Shown: one piece after another, positions 11,721 to 23,591 of the stretch | How the letters are laid out: each line of letters begins with the position of its first letter | Position numbering within the stretch: position 1 is the first letter of the stretch | Source of the DNA: Candolleomyces eurysporus | Lineage: Eukaryota; Basidiomycota; Agaricomycetes; Agaricales; Psathyrellaceae | DNA: 43,743 nt | Assembly: GCA_027579435.1 (NCBI GenBank) | Contig: JANBPK010001527.1 | Span: 1-43,743 of the forward strand | Direction: 5' to 3' | Notes under the pieces: generated by a model | Told to the model about the DNA's origin: nothing | Seen by the model: the letters and a program-made list of their open reading frames with translations, nothing else | Database searches by the model: none | Program-made: the position numbers and the translations under genes

Positions 11721-12048
11721 GATGGAGTTGATAAAGGGTTGATCGAGAACGAGTATAATTTAAATGTGGTTCGTTGCGTTCGAACATTACGATACCGCAA
11801 GGGCGCCGGTCTGACGATTGATCTCAGTGTAATAAAAATTGAGTACAGTTGCTCTTGACCGTGGAAATGCTTATCGGACGGCTGCCCCGGGATATCAATA
11901 AAGAGGCGTTCGGCATCCTAGGCATGCTGGCCGTTATCCGATTCGACCTATACGGCGCGACTTGGACTACCATTGTTCCCAGACCATTTATAAGAAGAGA
12001 AGTATTACATTGAGCTGCTTCACGTAGACTACTTGGCTAGAAAACCCT

Positions 12049-12430
12049 TCAAACATCACTAAGGTCGATTGAAGGATGCTGAGAACGAAGCCACTCAAAA
12101 CCGAACTTCGCTGCCATATTCTTCGCTTCCTTCTTCTTTGTAGCGAATGCCCAACCAAGTACGAATAGAACGTCTTCATCGCTGTGGCCTACAACTGTCA
12201 TAGATCAATGGTTAGTTGGAAGTTCAATAGGCTGAACATGAGTGTCGCTTACTTCTAGCTTCGGCAAACCATGGACTTTCGTGGTCGTTTGTCTCGTGGG
12301 CGACGACAGATGAGCGAACGATGTTGCCGAATAGTCGCTGGGTGGCATTATTGAACTTCATGCAGAATTCTGGGAGGGCTTTGAAGTAAGCAATGAGAGG
12401 TACACAATGCGAAGAGAGGAGCTGCACCAT
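12049..12430 (-). CDS. small two-exon protein with dsRBD-like end; homologue of the C-terminus of the gene at 28727-30455
   Basis: Exons 12253-12430 and 12049-12194 are joined across a 58-nt intron (GTAAGC...GACAG, 12195-12252), giving 107 aa. The start at 12430 gives MVQLLSSHCV; the stop is TGA at 12051-12049. The order of motifs is KFNNATQRLFGNIVR, HETNDHESPWFAEAR, then ATKKKEAKNMAAKFGFEWL. The last block looks like the final helix of a double-stranded RNA-binding domain (Lys-rich, KxAKxxAA). The same order occurs at the end of the 446-aa protein at 28727-30455 (KFNNSVQRIFGGIVR, WETND...WYAEAR, ATRMKAREMAARSGYEEI), with the intron at the same codon (EAR) and the same phase 1. Only this C-terminal module is present here. 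RNA binding is an inference; no direct function is known to me. Confidence 0.75.
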
Positions 12431-14830
12431 TGGACATGATGACGTCGGAAAGAGTGCTCGACGGTCAAAGAGATTGGGGTGAGAGGAGAGGATTGTGAGA
12501 AGAGGAATGCGAGGGACGTGTGCTCAGCTTTTAAAGGGTCTTATCCAGTCATATCTCGTGCTTGAAAAGTGGGGTGGGTTTGGGGAATCGGCGTGACAGG
12601 TTGGAATTACTTGTGGGCCATGCGGCTGCTGTTTGATCCTTGACTTTGAAATTCAATAAGCTCAGTACGTACAATATGAGTACTGATTACCAAACTCTGA
12701 TTCTTCAAAGAGACGCAAGTCCACCCTCAGCCTCGTCTTGACACCATATCTCAAGGTTAGCGATCGCCGATCGGTACGCTTAGGGCTCACTTTAAGTTGA
12801 GATTTTGACAAGTCTTTTGGGTATGAAAAAGAAGCAACCCGCGAAGATGGCGCCCTGGACCCGCAGCAGTCGAGGGCCACCGTGCTCCATAATTCAATGC
12901 TGTTTGCCTGAACGGGCGAGAAACGTGCGGCACTTGGCAGCGGAGCAGGTAACCAGCTCGAATCGAAGTCTCTCTCATGACCGAATGAGTTTCACATCAG
13001 GCACACTGGAGAAGCGGGTTGACTGCTGCGATATGCTGAGCCATCGCTCCATGTTTGAAGTTTTCCTGTCCCTCCCGGAATGGTAAGTGTTAGGAACCGA
13101 GCACAGGGCACGGCGGCCGGGAAGTTAATTACATTCACATATTAAATTGCCAGTTCTCGCTTCACCTTCTTTCCTTCATTGGCGCCCGGAGGATAGGGGC
13201 GGCCAGCTTTTACATACATCTTACCTTACATCCCACCCGTACTTAGGCTTATCGTCCTCGAGTACTGTCCACCAAGACCCAGGGAAGACATGGCGGTCGA
13301 ATCCTGCTGGGGGCCCTCGAGGTCATGGGGGCGCGTCTCTCGATCCCCTTTATCATTCAATTGTTTACCTGCGAGCTTTACATAGTTATATTTCATTAGA
13401 CCGAGCTACTCCTACCATGGGAGGTTTTGGAGGCTAGTCTATGTATGTGGTGACACGTGTTATGGTCAGCAAGTTCAATGCGTCTCTCAAATTACACCTT
13501 AGCGATTGAGCTCGTGGGGACTCGCAGCAAATACATGTTCCGACCCCATAGATCAAATTAACACCTATCTAGATCGCTGGGCTAGTCCCGTTTTGTGAAC
13601 TCATGAACGGCAGGGTGGGCACCCGGCCCGATTGCCCCTACATGCGCTCGATCCTATTCATTCGGCTGCACTGCGGCTTGAAGGATCCAGTCCGTCGACT
13701 CTGGTGAACTCGATGCCCAATCATGGGAGTGACAGACGGGACTAAGGAAAATTGCCATTGGAGAACGCGATTCTCTGATTTCCTCGGTGCCTAATCTATG
13801 TTGTCTGAGTTTGACCCTTACTCGACGCACACTTGTCAGTCTTTAGACCTCAAATGAGCGTTGTGGAGCCTTGATCTGGGTACTATTTGCTCCCTCGAAT
13901 GCCGAGGAAAATAGCGAGTGACCACGACCACGGAGTGCTACTCCGTGTCGTCCCTTCCATTTGGGGAACGAGAGCGTGTTCAGTCATCGACCGCTCTCTT
14001 TACGGTATCGGGATGCCTCCCAGGTTGCTTTTGAGTGTGTCTCTATGCACCTGAGAATGGAATTTGCAAGGCAGCGACGCAATTAGGCGTCGATATCATA
14101 AAATTCATAGACATCTCGGATACGAACATGTGAAATGGCACACTTGCCGGACAAGTGGTTAATGCGAAAGGCGTCTCTACGTAGGAAGGAGCCTCCGGCA
14201 AAGACTATAGTAACTGAAGCAGAAAGGGAAGTGACGACCGGGACCAGTGTCGACGATATCAGGATTTTTTTCAATCATATTCTGCTGTCTAATCAAAACA
14301 CATCGGAGTTGCAGTTCTGTGGTTGAGTTGAATGTGATATATCATGAGGACGTCGGGGAACGGTTCTGCTTTTAACTTTGACGCCATGAGATGAATTTTT
14401 CTTTTGATATTATGATAACGCTGATGATTTGACTGTCAGAAGCCTTAGCCACGACACAGAGTTCTGAAAGACGAAGTGCCCTCCGAACTTGTATTCGTTT
14501 CGAAAATTTATTGTACTTACTGTAGCAACACTTTGACGTGCAGGTATCTCGTCCTGACGGAACAACGGGTTGTTATAATTACTTGCTTGGTCTGTACCGC
14601 GCTTCGAGTACCGATCGGCGGAATAGAAACGTGGATGCAGTGCACTGGTTACTCGACTGATTTGGTCGCCAATGCCTTTGGCCTTGTCACACGGAAAAAC
14701 CTTCCTGATTTACCACTCGAGTGATACTCCTCTGGCGGATATTCGGATTCATAAAACAAAGTTGTGTGGATACTAGTGATTGTCATATACAAAATCGCCC
14801 AAATGAGATTCGTTATGTCCATATATTGAA
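12431..14830. other. 2.4-kb region without a recognised gene
   Basis: Short ORFs (for example 13147-13437 plus, 14476-14724 plus, 12787-12978 minus) have no domain motif, no paralogue in the window and no convincing exon chain. A perfect 8-bp stem (cacggagt / actccgtg) occurs near 13930-13950 but has no T-run. No tRNA with matching A and B boxes was found by eye. Confidence 0.4.
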
Positions 14831-16561
14831 CTACAGCCACTCATCTATCTCCCTAACGCCGTCCCTTGGGTTTGCCACCCCAAAGAGTTCCCGAGCAGTC
14901 TCAGCAGCTTCGGGCTGTTTAGGAAAAGACATACTAACACTCACGTTCGACTCTCGTAGCTCGTAACCAAACGCTGCTTGCTCCGATTCCCCCATCATCT
15001 GATACGCGAATCCAACATGCACGCTCTTGAGCTTCGCCACATGAGGTGCTTCCCAAAAGTCGATCGAGTCTTCAGCGTAGGCAGCCCCTACGGCTGCGAG
15101 AGAAAGTCGGGTGTGAACGAAGTTCCTGAGACCGTCAAGGGTGAACCATGCCCGATCGAACCTAATGTGGGCGAGGAGTGGGCAGAGGAGATCGAAATCC
15201 CAAGAGAATTCTACGGGAATGTCGTAGCAGAAAGTCGGTAAAAGATCGGCCAGGAACGTGTCATCTGGAACCACCTCTTCGTCGGTCTCTCCCGTTGATG
15301 TACTACCTTCCGCGTCGAAACGTCGACTATCCTTCACCCACAGCCGCTCCAACGATGGTAAGAGCTTCATACACGTCAAGAACGTCGCCCTTGAGATCGA
15401 GCTGGCGTCGATGATTAAGGTAGTGATCGCTATCGGTTGTCGCTGGCCAGAAAGAATAGTGAAGAGTGGGTGGGGTCCGCCTTGGGAAGGTGAGCTTGGG
15501 TTTGCCTGACGGTGCGCGTAGCTGAGGGTCCGTAGTGCAGGGAGCTGCAGTGACTGGTAAAGCTTCGGAAGGGAGTAGGTTTGGCGGGTATCGACTACCA
15601 GATCCAATGATTCAAGTCGAGGGAGGTATAATTCACCATCACCAGAGGCGGAGTCGACTCGAGCGCCTTGCATCGCCCTGACAAAAGTCGAGCTATACCT
15701 CCGGTTTGGATCGATAATAACGGGACTGGTAACGTTCGGAACGTCGACGAGCTGGATACCGAGTTTGACAAGGCTTCTGCGCGTGACTTGCAGCAACGCC
15801 CTGGTATCTTCGTATTTGAGCCAACTTCGGCCATCAGGCGTGCGCTCCACCCTGACTTCCTCCATCGCCTCCCATTTCAACTGCGTTCGCAATATGTCGC
15901 CCCTCACTCCGTCCCATACCACTTTCCGCAAGGAGGGGGTCTCCCATAGACAGGTGCTTTCAATACCCAAGCCTCTCCGCAAAGTGATCTTCTCGAGTCT
16001 CGGAAAAGTGGCTGGCGATTGGTTGAGGATGAGTTTAAGATTGTCGTCTGGTAAGTCGAGGTCGAGTTCGCGAATATTGCTCGAGGCGGCGATGAGGGCG
16101 CGAGCAAAGTCTTCCCGCTTCCCGAACACATAGTATAGGGACCTGGGCCAATGCAGCGAGACGGTGAGAGGGTAGTTCGATTGTCGTCCATGGGTAAGCC
16201 ACCACGTCGCACCAGCTAACCTCTTCTCGAACGCGGGACGGAAACAAGCTTCCTCCCGGAAGGATGGAATCGGAATATGGACCGCAGTCCACAGCGTGGG
16301 CAACGACAATGCCAGAGTGCGCCATAGTGCGCAGACCTGTGTGAGCGAGATGGGTGCGTCGGACGAGCTCAGGACTGGGAGATGCTTCGCAGGTAGGCAG
16401 TGGTAGAATATTTCTTCGAGAACCTCGACTGGAATAGACTGAATTNGGGGGCTCGCTACGTAAGACCTCGTAAGCATCGATCGCTTGAATACACGATCTG
16501 CAGGTCGCTTACTACCAGTCTTCCAGGCCATCAAGATACCCCGGGATGAGGGCCGCGACAT
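14831..16561 (-). CDS. F-box domain protein
   Basis: A long single ORF of 576 codons that stops at 14831-14833. The F-box is IQSIPVEVLEEIFYHCLP followed by ISLTQVCALWRTLALSLPTLW (about residues 40-95). This is the usual agaricomycete form, in which the F-box binds a SKP1-type adaptor of an SCF ubiquitin ligase. The rest is leucine-rich-repeat-like (LPRLESLDLVV, LPALRTLSY, LLPSLERLWV), probably for substrate binding. The N at 16446 lies just before the F-box. Elsewhere in this window such Ns are spurious, and dropping this one gives the upstream reading AYEVLRSEPP behind a possible 3' splice site (CTGCAG, near 16499). The first about 39 residues, and hence the start at 16561, are therefore uncertain. 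Confidence 0.85.
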   Translation of the reverse strand: MSRPSSRGILMAWKTGSKRPADRVFKRSMLTRSYVASPXIQSIPVEVLEEIFYHCLPAKHLPVLSSSDAPISLTQVCALWRTLALSLPTLWTAVHIPIPSFREEACFRPAFEKRLAGATWWLTHGRQSNYPLTVSLHWPRSLYYVFGKREDFARALIAASSNIRELDLDLPDDNLKLILNQSPATFPRLEKITLRRGLGIESTCLWETPSLRKVVWDGVRGDILRTQLKWEAMEEVRVERTPDGRSWLKYEDTRALLQVTRRSLVKLGIQLVDVPNVTSPVIIDPNRRYSSTFVRAMQGARVDSASGDGELYLPRLESLDLVVDTRQTYSLPKLYQSLQLPALRTLSYAHRQANPSSPSQGGPHPLFTILSGQRQPIAITTLIIDASSISRATFLTCMKLLPSLERLWVKDSRRFDAEGSTSTGETDEEVVPDDTFLADLLPTFCYDIPVEFSWDFDLLCPLLAHIRFDRAWFTLDGLRNFVHTRLSLAAVGAAYAEDSIDFWEAPHVAKLKSVHVGFAYQMMGESEQAAFGYELRESNVSVSMSFPKQPEAAETARELFGVANPRDGVREIDEWL

Positions 16562-17385
16562 TCGCTCGCCCGGAGTGTGATGGACGATACTCTGTCTGCA
16601 TGGATTGGCGATAAGACGTGTGGGCCAGGCGTTCCTGACTCATGACGAAGGAGAGCGATCGATGGTAATAGTACGCCGTATATAACTAGGGTAAATGAAA
16701 ACCCGGTTCACCTCGTGTCATGGACCGGCCGGGCTGTGACACTTCTGCGTCATTTTGAAGGGGTTCGTTTAGCGCCCAGCAAATTCGAGTCCCGCGTTCC
16801 TCTTCGCCAGCTCTTTGGAAGGGCAAATACGCTTACGAGTAAGGACAGGTGCACCGGAAAGCTGAGTACGTCCGATTCAAACCTTGGGCTCAGGAATCCG
16901 CATTGCGATACACGTTGACCGCAGGGTAGGTTTGTCCCATTCTGTCGAGCATCTATCAAAGTTTAACTTTCATTAGCTTTCCACGAGGCGTCAGCGGCAG
17001 GCACCCATTCAGTCGGAATTTTGTCGGAATGGTCATGGGGTCCACGGGCGTCTAAGCCCTGTACCTAGGGGCGTTATTGTGCTTCTATCAGCAATGTTTC
17101 AGGATATCTATATCCGACGACCTTCCCATGTCAATTTGACAGAAAACAAGATACAAGACCAAGGAAACGTCGCCACCTTGAAAGTACTGCCTCGACCATC
17201 TTTCATCTCGTTTGGAAACCGTATTCTGACTGTTCCCGCTGGTTGCCACGAACGACTTGATTCATCCTAACAGTTCGAAGAGGAACAAGGGAAATACCAC
17301 CAAATTCTGAACCGCTTTCGAAGGTAATGAATCATATGCTTTCTCTACTAGTACAACGCCCTCCCCAGCGCTCTTCAATAACTGA
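16562..17385. other. intergenic, 5' part of duplication unit 1
   Basis: From about 16608 the sequence matches the start of unit 3 (25855-26740), for example gaaaacccggttcacctcgt at 16698 and 26166. Weaker similarity to unit 2 is seen at 21800-22260. No coding potential was seen. Confidence 0.6.
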
Positions 17386-18985
17386 CTAGTATAGAACCTT
17401 ACTCAACCTCTGCACTTCGTTAAGTAGCACATCACCCTGCTTGACCACCACTTCGTACTGCATCGTCCTCAAACAAGGACGTATAGTCTCGACGATACCG
17501 TTCACTCGGTCGACCCGGGCGTTGAGGCGCGAGGTTGAGATGAATTGCGAGAGTTCGCGGTCATCGGTGGGTTAGCGAGCGTATTCGGCAAGGAGAGCAG
17601 GAAGATATCGCACCTGTCGATAAATTCAACACTAACTCCAAACGCTCTCGCCAGACTGTCCAACGTCAAACTCCTACAACTCTCCAAAAGTTGTGTATAT
17701 GCCAGGGTTCGCATTTCGCGCACGTAGTATCTGCAGGCGAAGGGTTACCGATCCCTAGGGACCAAGACGAGAGAGGTAGCAGAATGAACGAGGAGAGTGG
17801 CAGAAGAGAGAGAGAGGAGAAAGGAGGAAGCTCGAACGCACCTCGCGTGCACACCCAACACCCGACTTGGCACCAACACGCTCTGCTCCAACTCCGCGAG
17901 AGCCACAAAGAACTTGTCATAGTGACACTCGTACAGGTCCGTGACGAGGTCGCCGAGGAGAGGGAGATCGAGAATGACTTGGTTGACTTCCGAAGATGAT
18001 ATGATCTGCGAGCGAGGCTGTTTCAGTTATTTATTCCTTTACGGCGAGCGAGAAGAGAGCATGACGAAGAGTGATGGAACGAACGAAGAGGTAACGAATG
18101 AATCCAGAACGAGAAAGCGGAGGATAGATAACGCACCTCCTTAAACTCAAGTCTCCCAAGATACAATGCGCCACTAATAACGGCCATCGCCACAAAATCA
18201 GTAGAACTGGTCACTTCGGTAGCGGTAAACGTTGAGAGGGAGTCCAGGAAGAGGTCAGCGGTGCGTCCGAATTGACGGGTGGAGACAGGTGGAGGGCGAT
18301 GTAGACTTTGAGGCGATTGCGACGGTCCCAGTCGCCTCCCTCGTCGATGAGTCTTTTTGTGGAGGAGGGAGCACGACGGTGCCCGAAAAAAAAGATTGAA
18401 AGCGAGAATATAGGTAGCAGAGAGCGAATGAGAAGGTCAGCTCAGGAAAGGGGAGAGAGAAAAGGAAGGAAGCAAAGGACGTACTTTTCAGCTTTCGCCA
18501 TATACTCTGTCACAAGGTTCGCATCGCCAAAGAAGGACCTAATCCTGAAAATGGTGAGCACGACGTTGATGCTCGAGCCTAGCCCTGGTGTCTTTTCGAG
18601 TGCCAGTTTTTGTGCGGCGAGGGCTTTGTCCCGAGCAGTCGGTTAGCGATCTCGCTCCCGNTTATATGGGATTGACGAGTGGGAATCGGACTAGGAAGGT
18701 AGGAAGGCGAAGAGGGAGAGACTCACTTTATCCCCAATCCTCGTCAAATAATTGGCCTTGGCCTTCGACGCATCGCTAATCTCAGTCTCCATCCGTCTTC
18801 TCTGCATCGGACAATCTTTCGTTCAGCCTCTTCAGCTCTTGATCGTTAGCTGATTCGAGTTCCGCAAGGAGTTTGGAGTTGGCAAGAGGGAGCAATAACG
18901 ACGTCGATATTGACGTCGATGCGAATGCGGAGGTTGAGGAGGATGAGGAAGAGGGCTAGTTACGCTGCGTACCGTCTTCTGTCAT
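17386..18985 (-). pseudogene. RPN7 pseudogene, copy 1
   Basis: A full-length but broken copy of the intact RPN7 gene at 26744-28460. All seven exons can be traced. Exon 7 begins next to a destroyed acceptor (copy 3 aacag|cgaac is accgcgaac here, near 17560). The acceptor before exon 3 is also lost (ttcag became tcgg, near 18648). Exon 4 has a one-base deletion near 18289, and exon 2 a two-base deletion near 18800. Exon 1 (ATG at 18985) has shrunk from 133 to about 13 nt by a deletion that keeps the donor. Exon 5 (about 17842-17999) and exon 6 still read well ([34 protein letters not shown]). The number of independent lesions makes this a real pseudogene and not a sequencing artefact. Confidence 0.92.
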
Positions 18986-19490
18986 CATCGTTGTAGTCGA
19001 GCTCATCGTGGGTCTCGATTAAGAAGAGGATGAGGACGAGGATAAGGGGAAGAGAAGAAGAGGATACCGGGAATGCAATGATGCGTCATCTTGGCAGTTC
19101 CCCACGGTCTAAATACAGGCCCGCTCAGGGATGATGCGAATACGATAGCTGAGACCCCAGTGCTGAAATATATATGTTTTGTGGATTTTCAGAGACGCAG
19201 CTGCGCTCTTTAACCTGAGAAACAAACCGAGTGTCTGCAGGCATTTACTCATCGACACGCTGAACAGCCTAACCCATCCCCATAGGCCAGTCCCCTCTGA
19301 TGAACTCCCCGCCCGGCATGCTCATAGATATCACCATAGTATGAGTGACAAAGAGTACTATGTGAAAATAATGGCGAAAATGAAGAGTCAATTAGATAGA
19401 GATGGTTAAATGAGAGAGTGCGATTGAATATATATCGTATAAATAATAGTCGAACCATCGCAGCTGGCATCGAATCAGCTCCATCCATAT

Positions 19491-21565
19491 CTAAGGTACC
19501 AAGCCAAACCGAATCCATAGGAGACAAGGCTTCTCCTCCTCTTCTTTCTCATGCGGCATCGGTTGAGACCAGAGGAACGCAGTCTGAATTTGTCTGTCCA
19601 TCCGCCACACTTCGCCAAACATGGTGAAGACAGTGACAGCGGATACAATCAACGAAAAATTCTTTCGAAATCGGCGTAGCAATGAGAATCCGACCTTGTA
19701 TCGCGATAAGGTTCGTCCGCTTACCTGACCGAATGTCATCTCAGTTGAACGAGAGGGATTCGAGTTATTTGAAGCTTGGATCCAAAGTAAATATGGGCCG
19801 AGGATTAGCAAACAGAACTTCAGAAGGTGAGCACGCCTCCATAATGCCTTACTAAATGTAATTTTCAGTTCTCGTCAACGGACGTAGGGCTGGAGGGGTA
19901 CTTACTTGAACTCGTTCCATGTCAGGGACTTTTTCCATGGCCAGCTGGACGTTGCCAACCAGCAGGTGGGCCACAACGCGATTGTTAAAGTTTCCAATCT
20001 GAAATAAGACAGGTTCTGTCCGTCTGGGACTCTAAATTCAGAGTTCTTGTAGACTTTCAGGTCATAAGGGGCCCCAGACAACAGGTTCAGCAGACCAACG
20101 TAGATAGACCAGAGAACACTGCGCATCGAACGGAGTGTCAGGAAAGGGGATATGTTCTCAATCAAAGCAAGGAGACGGACTGACATGAAGCACGGCAAGA
20201 AGCGCCGCATGTTCGAAGTAGAGAAAAGGGAATAACTCCATTTGGCTGAGGCACCACTGATGAAGAAGATAACCCAGTCTGTGACCGACAACCAGCTTCG
20301 CGATCTGAGTGCCGATATTGCTACAAGAAATAAGCAGACGCTGTGTCGCGGAGGATCAGTATCCTACACAGGGTCGAGTGTTCGGAGAATCTTACAGGAC
20401 ACGGATGGCATATATATTCCCCACCATAACNTCCCCTTTNCTCGGTCTCTCTCCAAACAGACCAGCGAGGATGAGTAGCGTGGAGAGGCAGTCCTTGATT
20501 TCAATCCCATACTGGAAGGTGGGAAGCGCTGATAGCTGGACGGTGGTGATAATGCAGATGAAGAGAGTTTGATTCATGAAATGGGGACAAGACTCGAATA
20601 GCACCTGCTCAGTCCAGCTGATGATATCGATGTTGTCCTTTCGTTTGGCGGTGGGCTTCTCTCCGATACCCTTACCAAAGGGCTGTGGTATTCTGCACAA
20701 CAACGTCACTCTTGGTTTAGCAAGATGGCGCATGACGGACAGTGACTCAGTACTCACGGTGCTGGAACTTTGTAAGCCTTCCTGTTTGTCCACCAGCGTG
20801 TTGCTTGTGAAGCAAAGAAGAAAAGGCCGAGTCTGAAGATGCTCTGAATGGCCAATGTAAGTACCCAAGCAATGTTATACCATAACCCCTTTCCATACTC
20901 GCAACTACACGCAGGCTGGCTGAATTGTATTCTTTTCGTCGAGATAAACATGAGACAAATCAAGATGATTTCGAAGATGAGACTGAGGAGTGCGAAAGCT
21001 CTGCTAAGTTGAACCTCGGGTGACTTGTGCGCCGGAACGGACTTGTCAGCCGGCTGGATTGGAAAAACACTGGTGTTCCAAAAGGAACGAATGGTGAGGT
21101 ACCACAGGTGAAGAGAGGATGGGCCCGAAGCGGAGGTGACGAGAACAAAAATTCCAATCTGCGTTGGTAAGCTCACCTCTGAGCAGAGAGACTAGGGCAG
21201 CGATGAAGAGGGAGTACAGCACGCTCAAGTGAGCATACAGCATAGTTCGGTGGAGCCCTGGGACGTAAATAATCACAATGGCTAAAAGTGCTCTCGTTCG
21301 ACTCGAATTGCAATGTGAGAGAGCCAAAGACGTACCGTAGATGAAGGTAGTGATATAGACTGCATTCTCAGGTCAATCGAAGTGCAGAGGGAGTGAATTG
21401 GAATGACTTACTGGAAACCTGCTGTCCAATGCCGGTGACATCCGTGTTAGGACATACGCCCAAATCGCAATGATCATCGGCCGGGTTGAGACAGAAGGCC
21501 TTAAAGTACTTGGCCGGATCGGCCGCATGGTTGAAATTGAGGTCGGGAAAAGTATGATTTGCCAT
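19491..21565 (-). pseudogene. polytopic membrane protein, copy 1, one frameshift
   Basis: A paralogue of the intact gene at 23592-25673 with the same seven-exon layout. It starts at 21565 (MANHTFPDLNFNHAAD), and exon 1 ends at 21412 before GTAAGT. Later exons read well, for example LLSLIFEIILICLMF, NTDVTGIGQQVS and, at the end, TMFGEVWRMD; the stop is at 19491. In exon 3 one extra base (acaaaaattccaatctg against acaaagattccgtctg in copy 2, near 21146-21160) shifts the frame after LTNAD. Everything after exon 3 is otherwise open, including the stretch with the two Ns at 20431 and 20440. It may be a young pseudogene or a functional gene with a one-base sequence error. Identity, topology and role are as for copy 2. 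Confidence 0.7.
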
Positions 21566-21715
21566 GGTTTGAGCTGACAGTTCTTCGACTCTGCAGAATG
21601 AGCACGGCCACGGTGTCACAGGAAGAGTTAACCGAGGTGTTCAAACACCACAAGAGGTCACTTTTATGATGGCTGGAATACTTTGATGGCACCAACATAT
21701 CGGCTAGTTGAGACA

Positions 21716-22283
21716 ACTCAGGCCCCTAACGCTGGGAAAAATGTCACTTGTGGCAAGGTGCAGGTAACTGCAATAGAATGTAAAATGACCACTGGTGGGC
21801 ACCCAAACTCGACAATCCTGTGTCCCTCTTCGCCGGCTCTTAGCGAAAACAGAGTTAGAACACGTGCCAGCAAAGAAGGTGGGGAAATACTTGGCTTCGC
21901 GCAACATAGGACTGCATTGCGATATAGACGTTGACTGTAGGAGTGGGTATATCCAGTTCTGTTGAAGATCTATCAAAATCACAAGCTTTCCACGAGGCGT
22001 CTGCGGCACGCACCTAGTTAGTCGGAATAGTCATGGGAACGAGTCAATACGCTTCCAGTAGCGGTGTTTCTGGATAGCTATATCTGACTGGCTTCCCATG
22101 TCAATACACGAGATACAAGACCAAGGAAACGTCATCACCTCTGAGAGTACTGCCTCAACCGCCCATCTTTCATTGAAAGTAGACAGGGGAAGATACTTTC
22201 AATGTCTAAACCGTTTTCGAAGGTAATGAATTATAAACTTCTCTACTTATACAACGCGTCCCCGAGCGATCCTCAATAACCGA
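21716..22283. other. intergenic start of duplication unit 2
   Basis: The sequence is similar to the 5' flanks of unit 1 (about 16760-17380) and unit 3 (about 26220-26740), but more diverged. No gene was seen. Confidence 0.5.
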
Positions 22284-23296
22284 TTAGTACAGAACCTTGC
22301 TCGATCTCTGCTTGTTCAAAAGCACATCACCCTGTTTAACGACTACTTCATACTGCATCGTCTTCAAGGAAGGACGTGTGGTCTCGACGATACCGTTCAC
22401 TCGGTCGATCCGGGCATGTAGACGCGAGGTTGAGATGAATCGCGAGAGTTCGCTGTTCATCGATGGGTTAGCGAGCGTATTCGACAAGGAGAGGAGGAAA
22501 TAACGCACCTGTCGATAAATTCAACACTAACTCCAAACGGTGTCTCGCCAGACTGTCCAACGTCAAACTCCTATGACTCTCCAAAAGTTGTGTGTATGCC
22601 AGGATTTGCATTTCGCGGACGTAGTATCTGCAGGCGAAGTGTTAGCTACTAAGACGAGAAGAAAGAGAAAGCTAGAACCCACCTCGCATGCACACCCAAG
22701 ACCCGACTTGGCACCAACACGCTCTGCTCCAATTCCGCGAGAGCCACAAAGAACTTGTCATAACAACACTCATACAGGTTCTTGAAGAGATCGCCAAGGA
22801 GCAGGAGGTCGGGGATGACTTGATTGACTTCGGGGGATGATATGACCTGTGTGCGAGCTCGTTTCAGCTACTTGTTCTTTTACAGCGAGCGAGCGAAGGG
22901 GATGACAAAGAATGAGGGAACGAAAGAGGACGAAATAAAGACTCGACCCAGAACGAAAAGGCTGAGAATCGATAACGCACCTTCTTCTTCAACTCAACCC
23001 GCCCAAGACACAATGCGCCACTATAACGGCCATAGCCACAAAATCAGTAAAGCTGATCACTTCGGTGGCAGTAAACATTGAGAGAGCGTCTAGAAAGAGG
23101 TCAGCAGCACGCTTGAATTGACAGGTGGAAATGAGGTGGAGGGCGGTTTAGACTTTGAGGCGATTGCGAAGGTCCCAGTCGCCTCCTTCCTCGATGAGTC
23201 TTTTTGTGGAGGGGGAGCACGGAGCGCGAAAACAAGATGGAAAGCGAGAGATAGAGGTAAAGGAGAGCGAAAGGGAATTAATACTTCTTCTGCCAT
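22284..23296 (-). pseudogene. RPN7 pseudogene, copy 2, internally deleted
   Basis: Exons 7, 6, 5 and 4 of RPN7 are recognisable. A deletion then joins intron 3 directly to the start-codon region (near 23277-23296), removing exons 2 and 3 and most of exon 1. Exon 6 has two extra bases (aacggtgtctcg for aacgctctcg, near 22540) and exon 4 lacks one base (ccactataac for ccactaataac, near 23022). Exon 7 has an in-frame three-base loss and ends in TAA instead of TAG. No functional proteasome subunit can be made from this copy. Confidence 0.92.
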
Positions 23297-23591
23297 CGTC
23301 GTTGTAGCTGAGCTCTTCGGGGCCCACGATGAAGAGTAGGATGAGGACGAGGACAAGGCCATCTTAGCGGTTTCCCACGGTCGATTCATCGACACGCACT
23401 ACAGCTAACCCACCCCCACAGGCCAGTCCCCCCTGGTGAGTTCCCAAACAATAGTATCAGTAAAAAAAAGAGTGCTATGTTAAATTAATGCCGACAGTTG
23501 AACGTTGAATTTGAGAGTCCGATTCAATAGAGATTGTAAGAATGGTGAATGATAGTTGAGCCGCCGCAGCTGGCATCAGCTCCATCTATAT

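Larger units (their letters stand above)
16608..21715. repeat. segmental duplication unit 1 (flank + RPN7 pseudogene + membrane gene)
   Basis: A directly repeated unit. It is shared with about 21716-25840 (unit 2) and about 25841-28570 (unit 3). Units 1 and 2 carry both genes; unit 3 carries only the flank and RPN7. Boundaries are by eye and approximate. Confidence 0.8.

Noticed and set aside
13285..13305. tRNA B-box-like sequence (ggtcgaatcc)
   Set aside because: No A box at a fitting distance and no cloverleaf could be drawn.
13929..13950. Perfect 8-bp stem that could be a terminator or binding site
   Set aside because: A single short palindrome without a T-run or a neighbouring gene; expected by chance in 44 kb.
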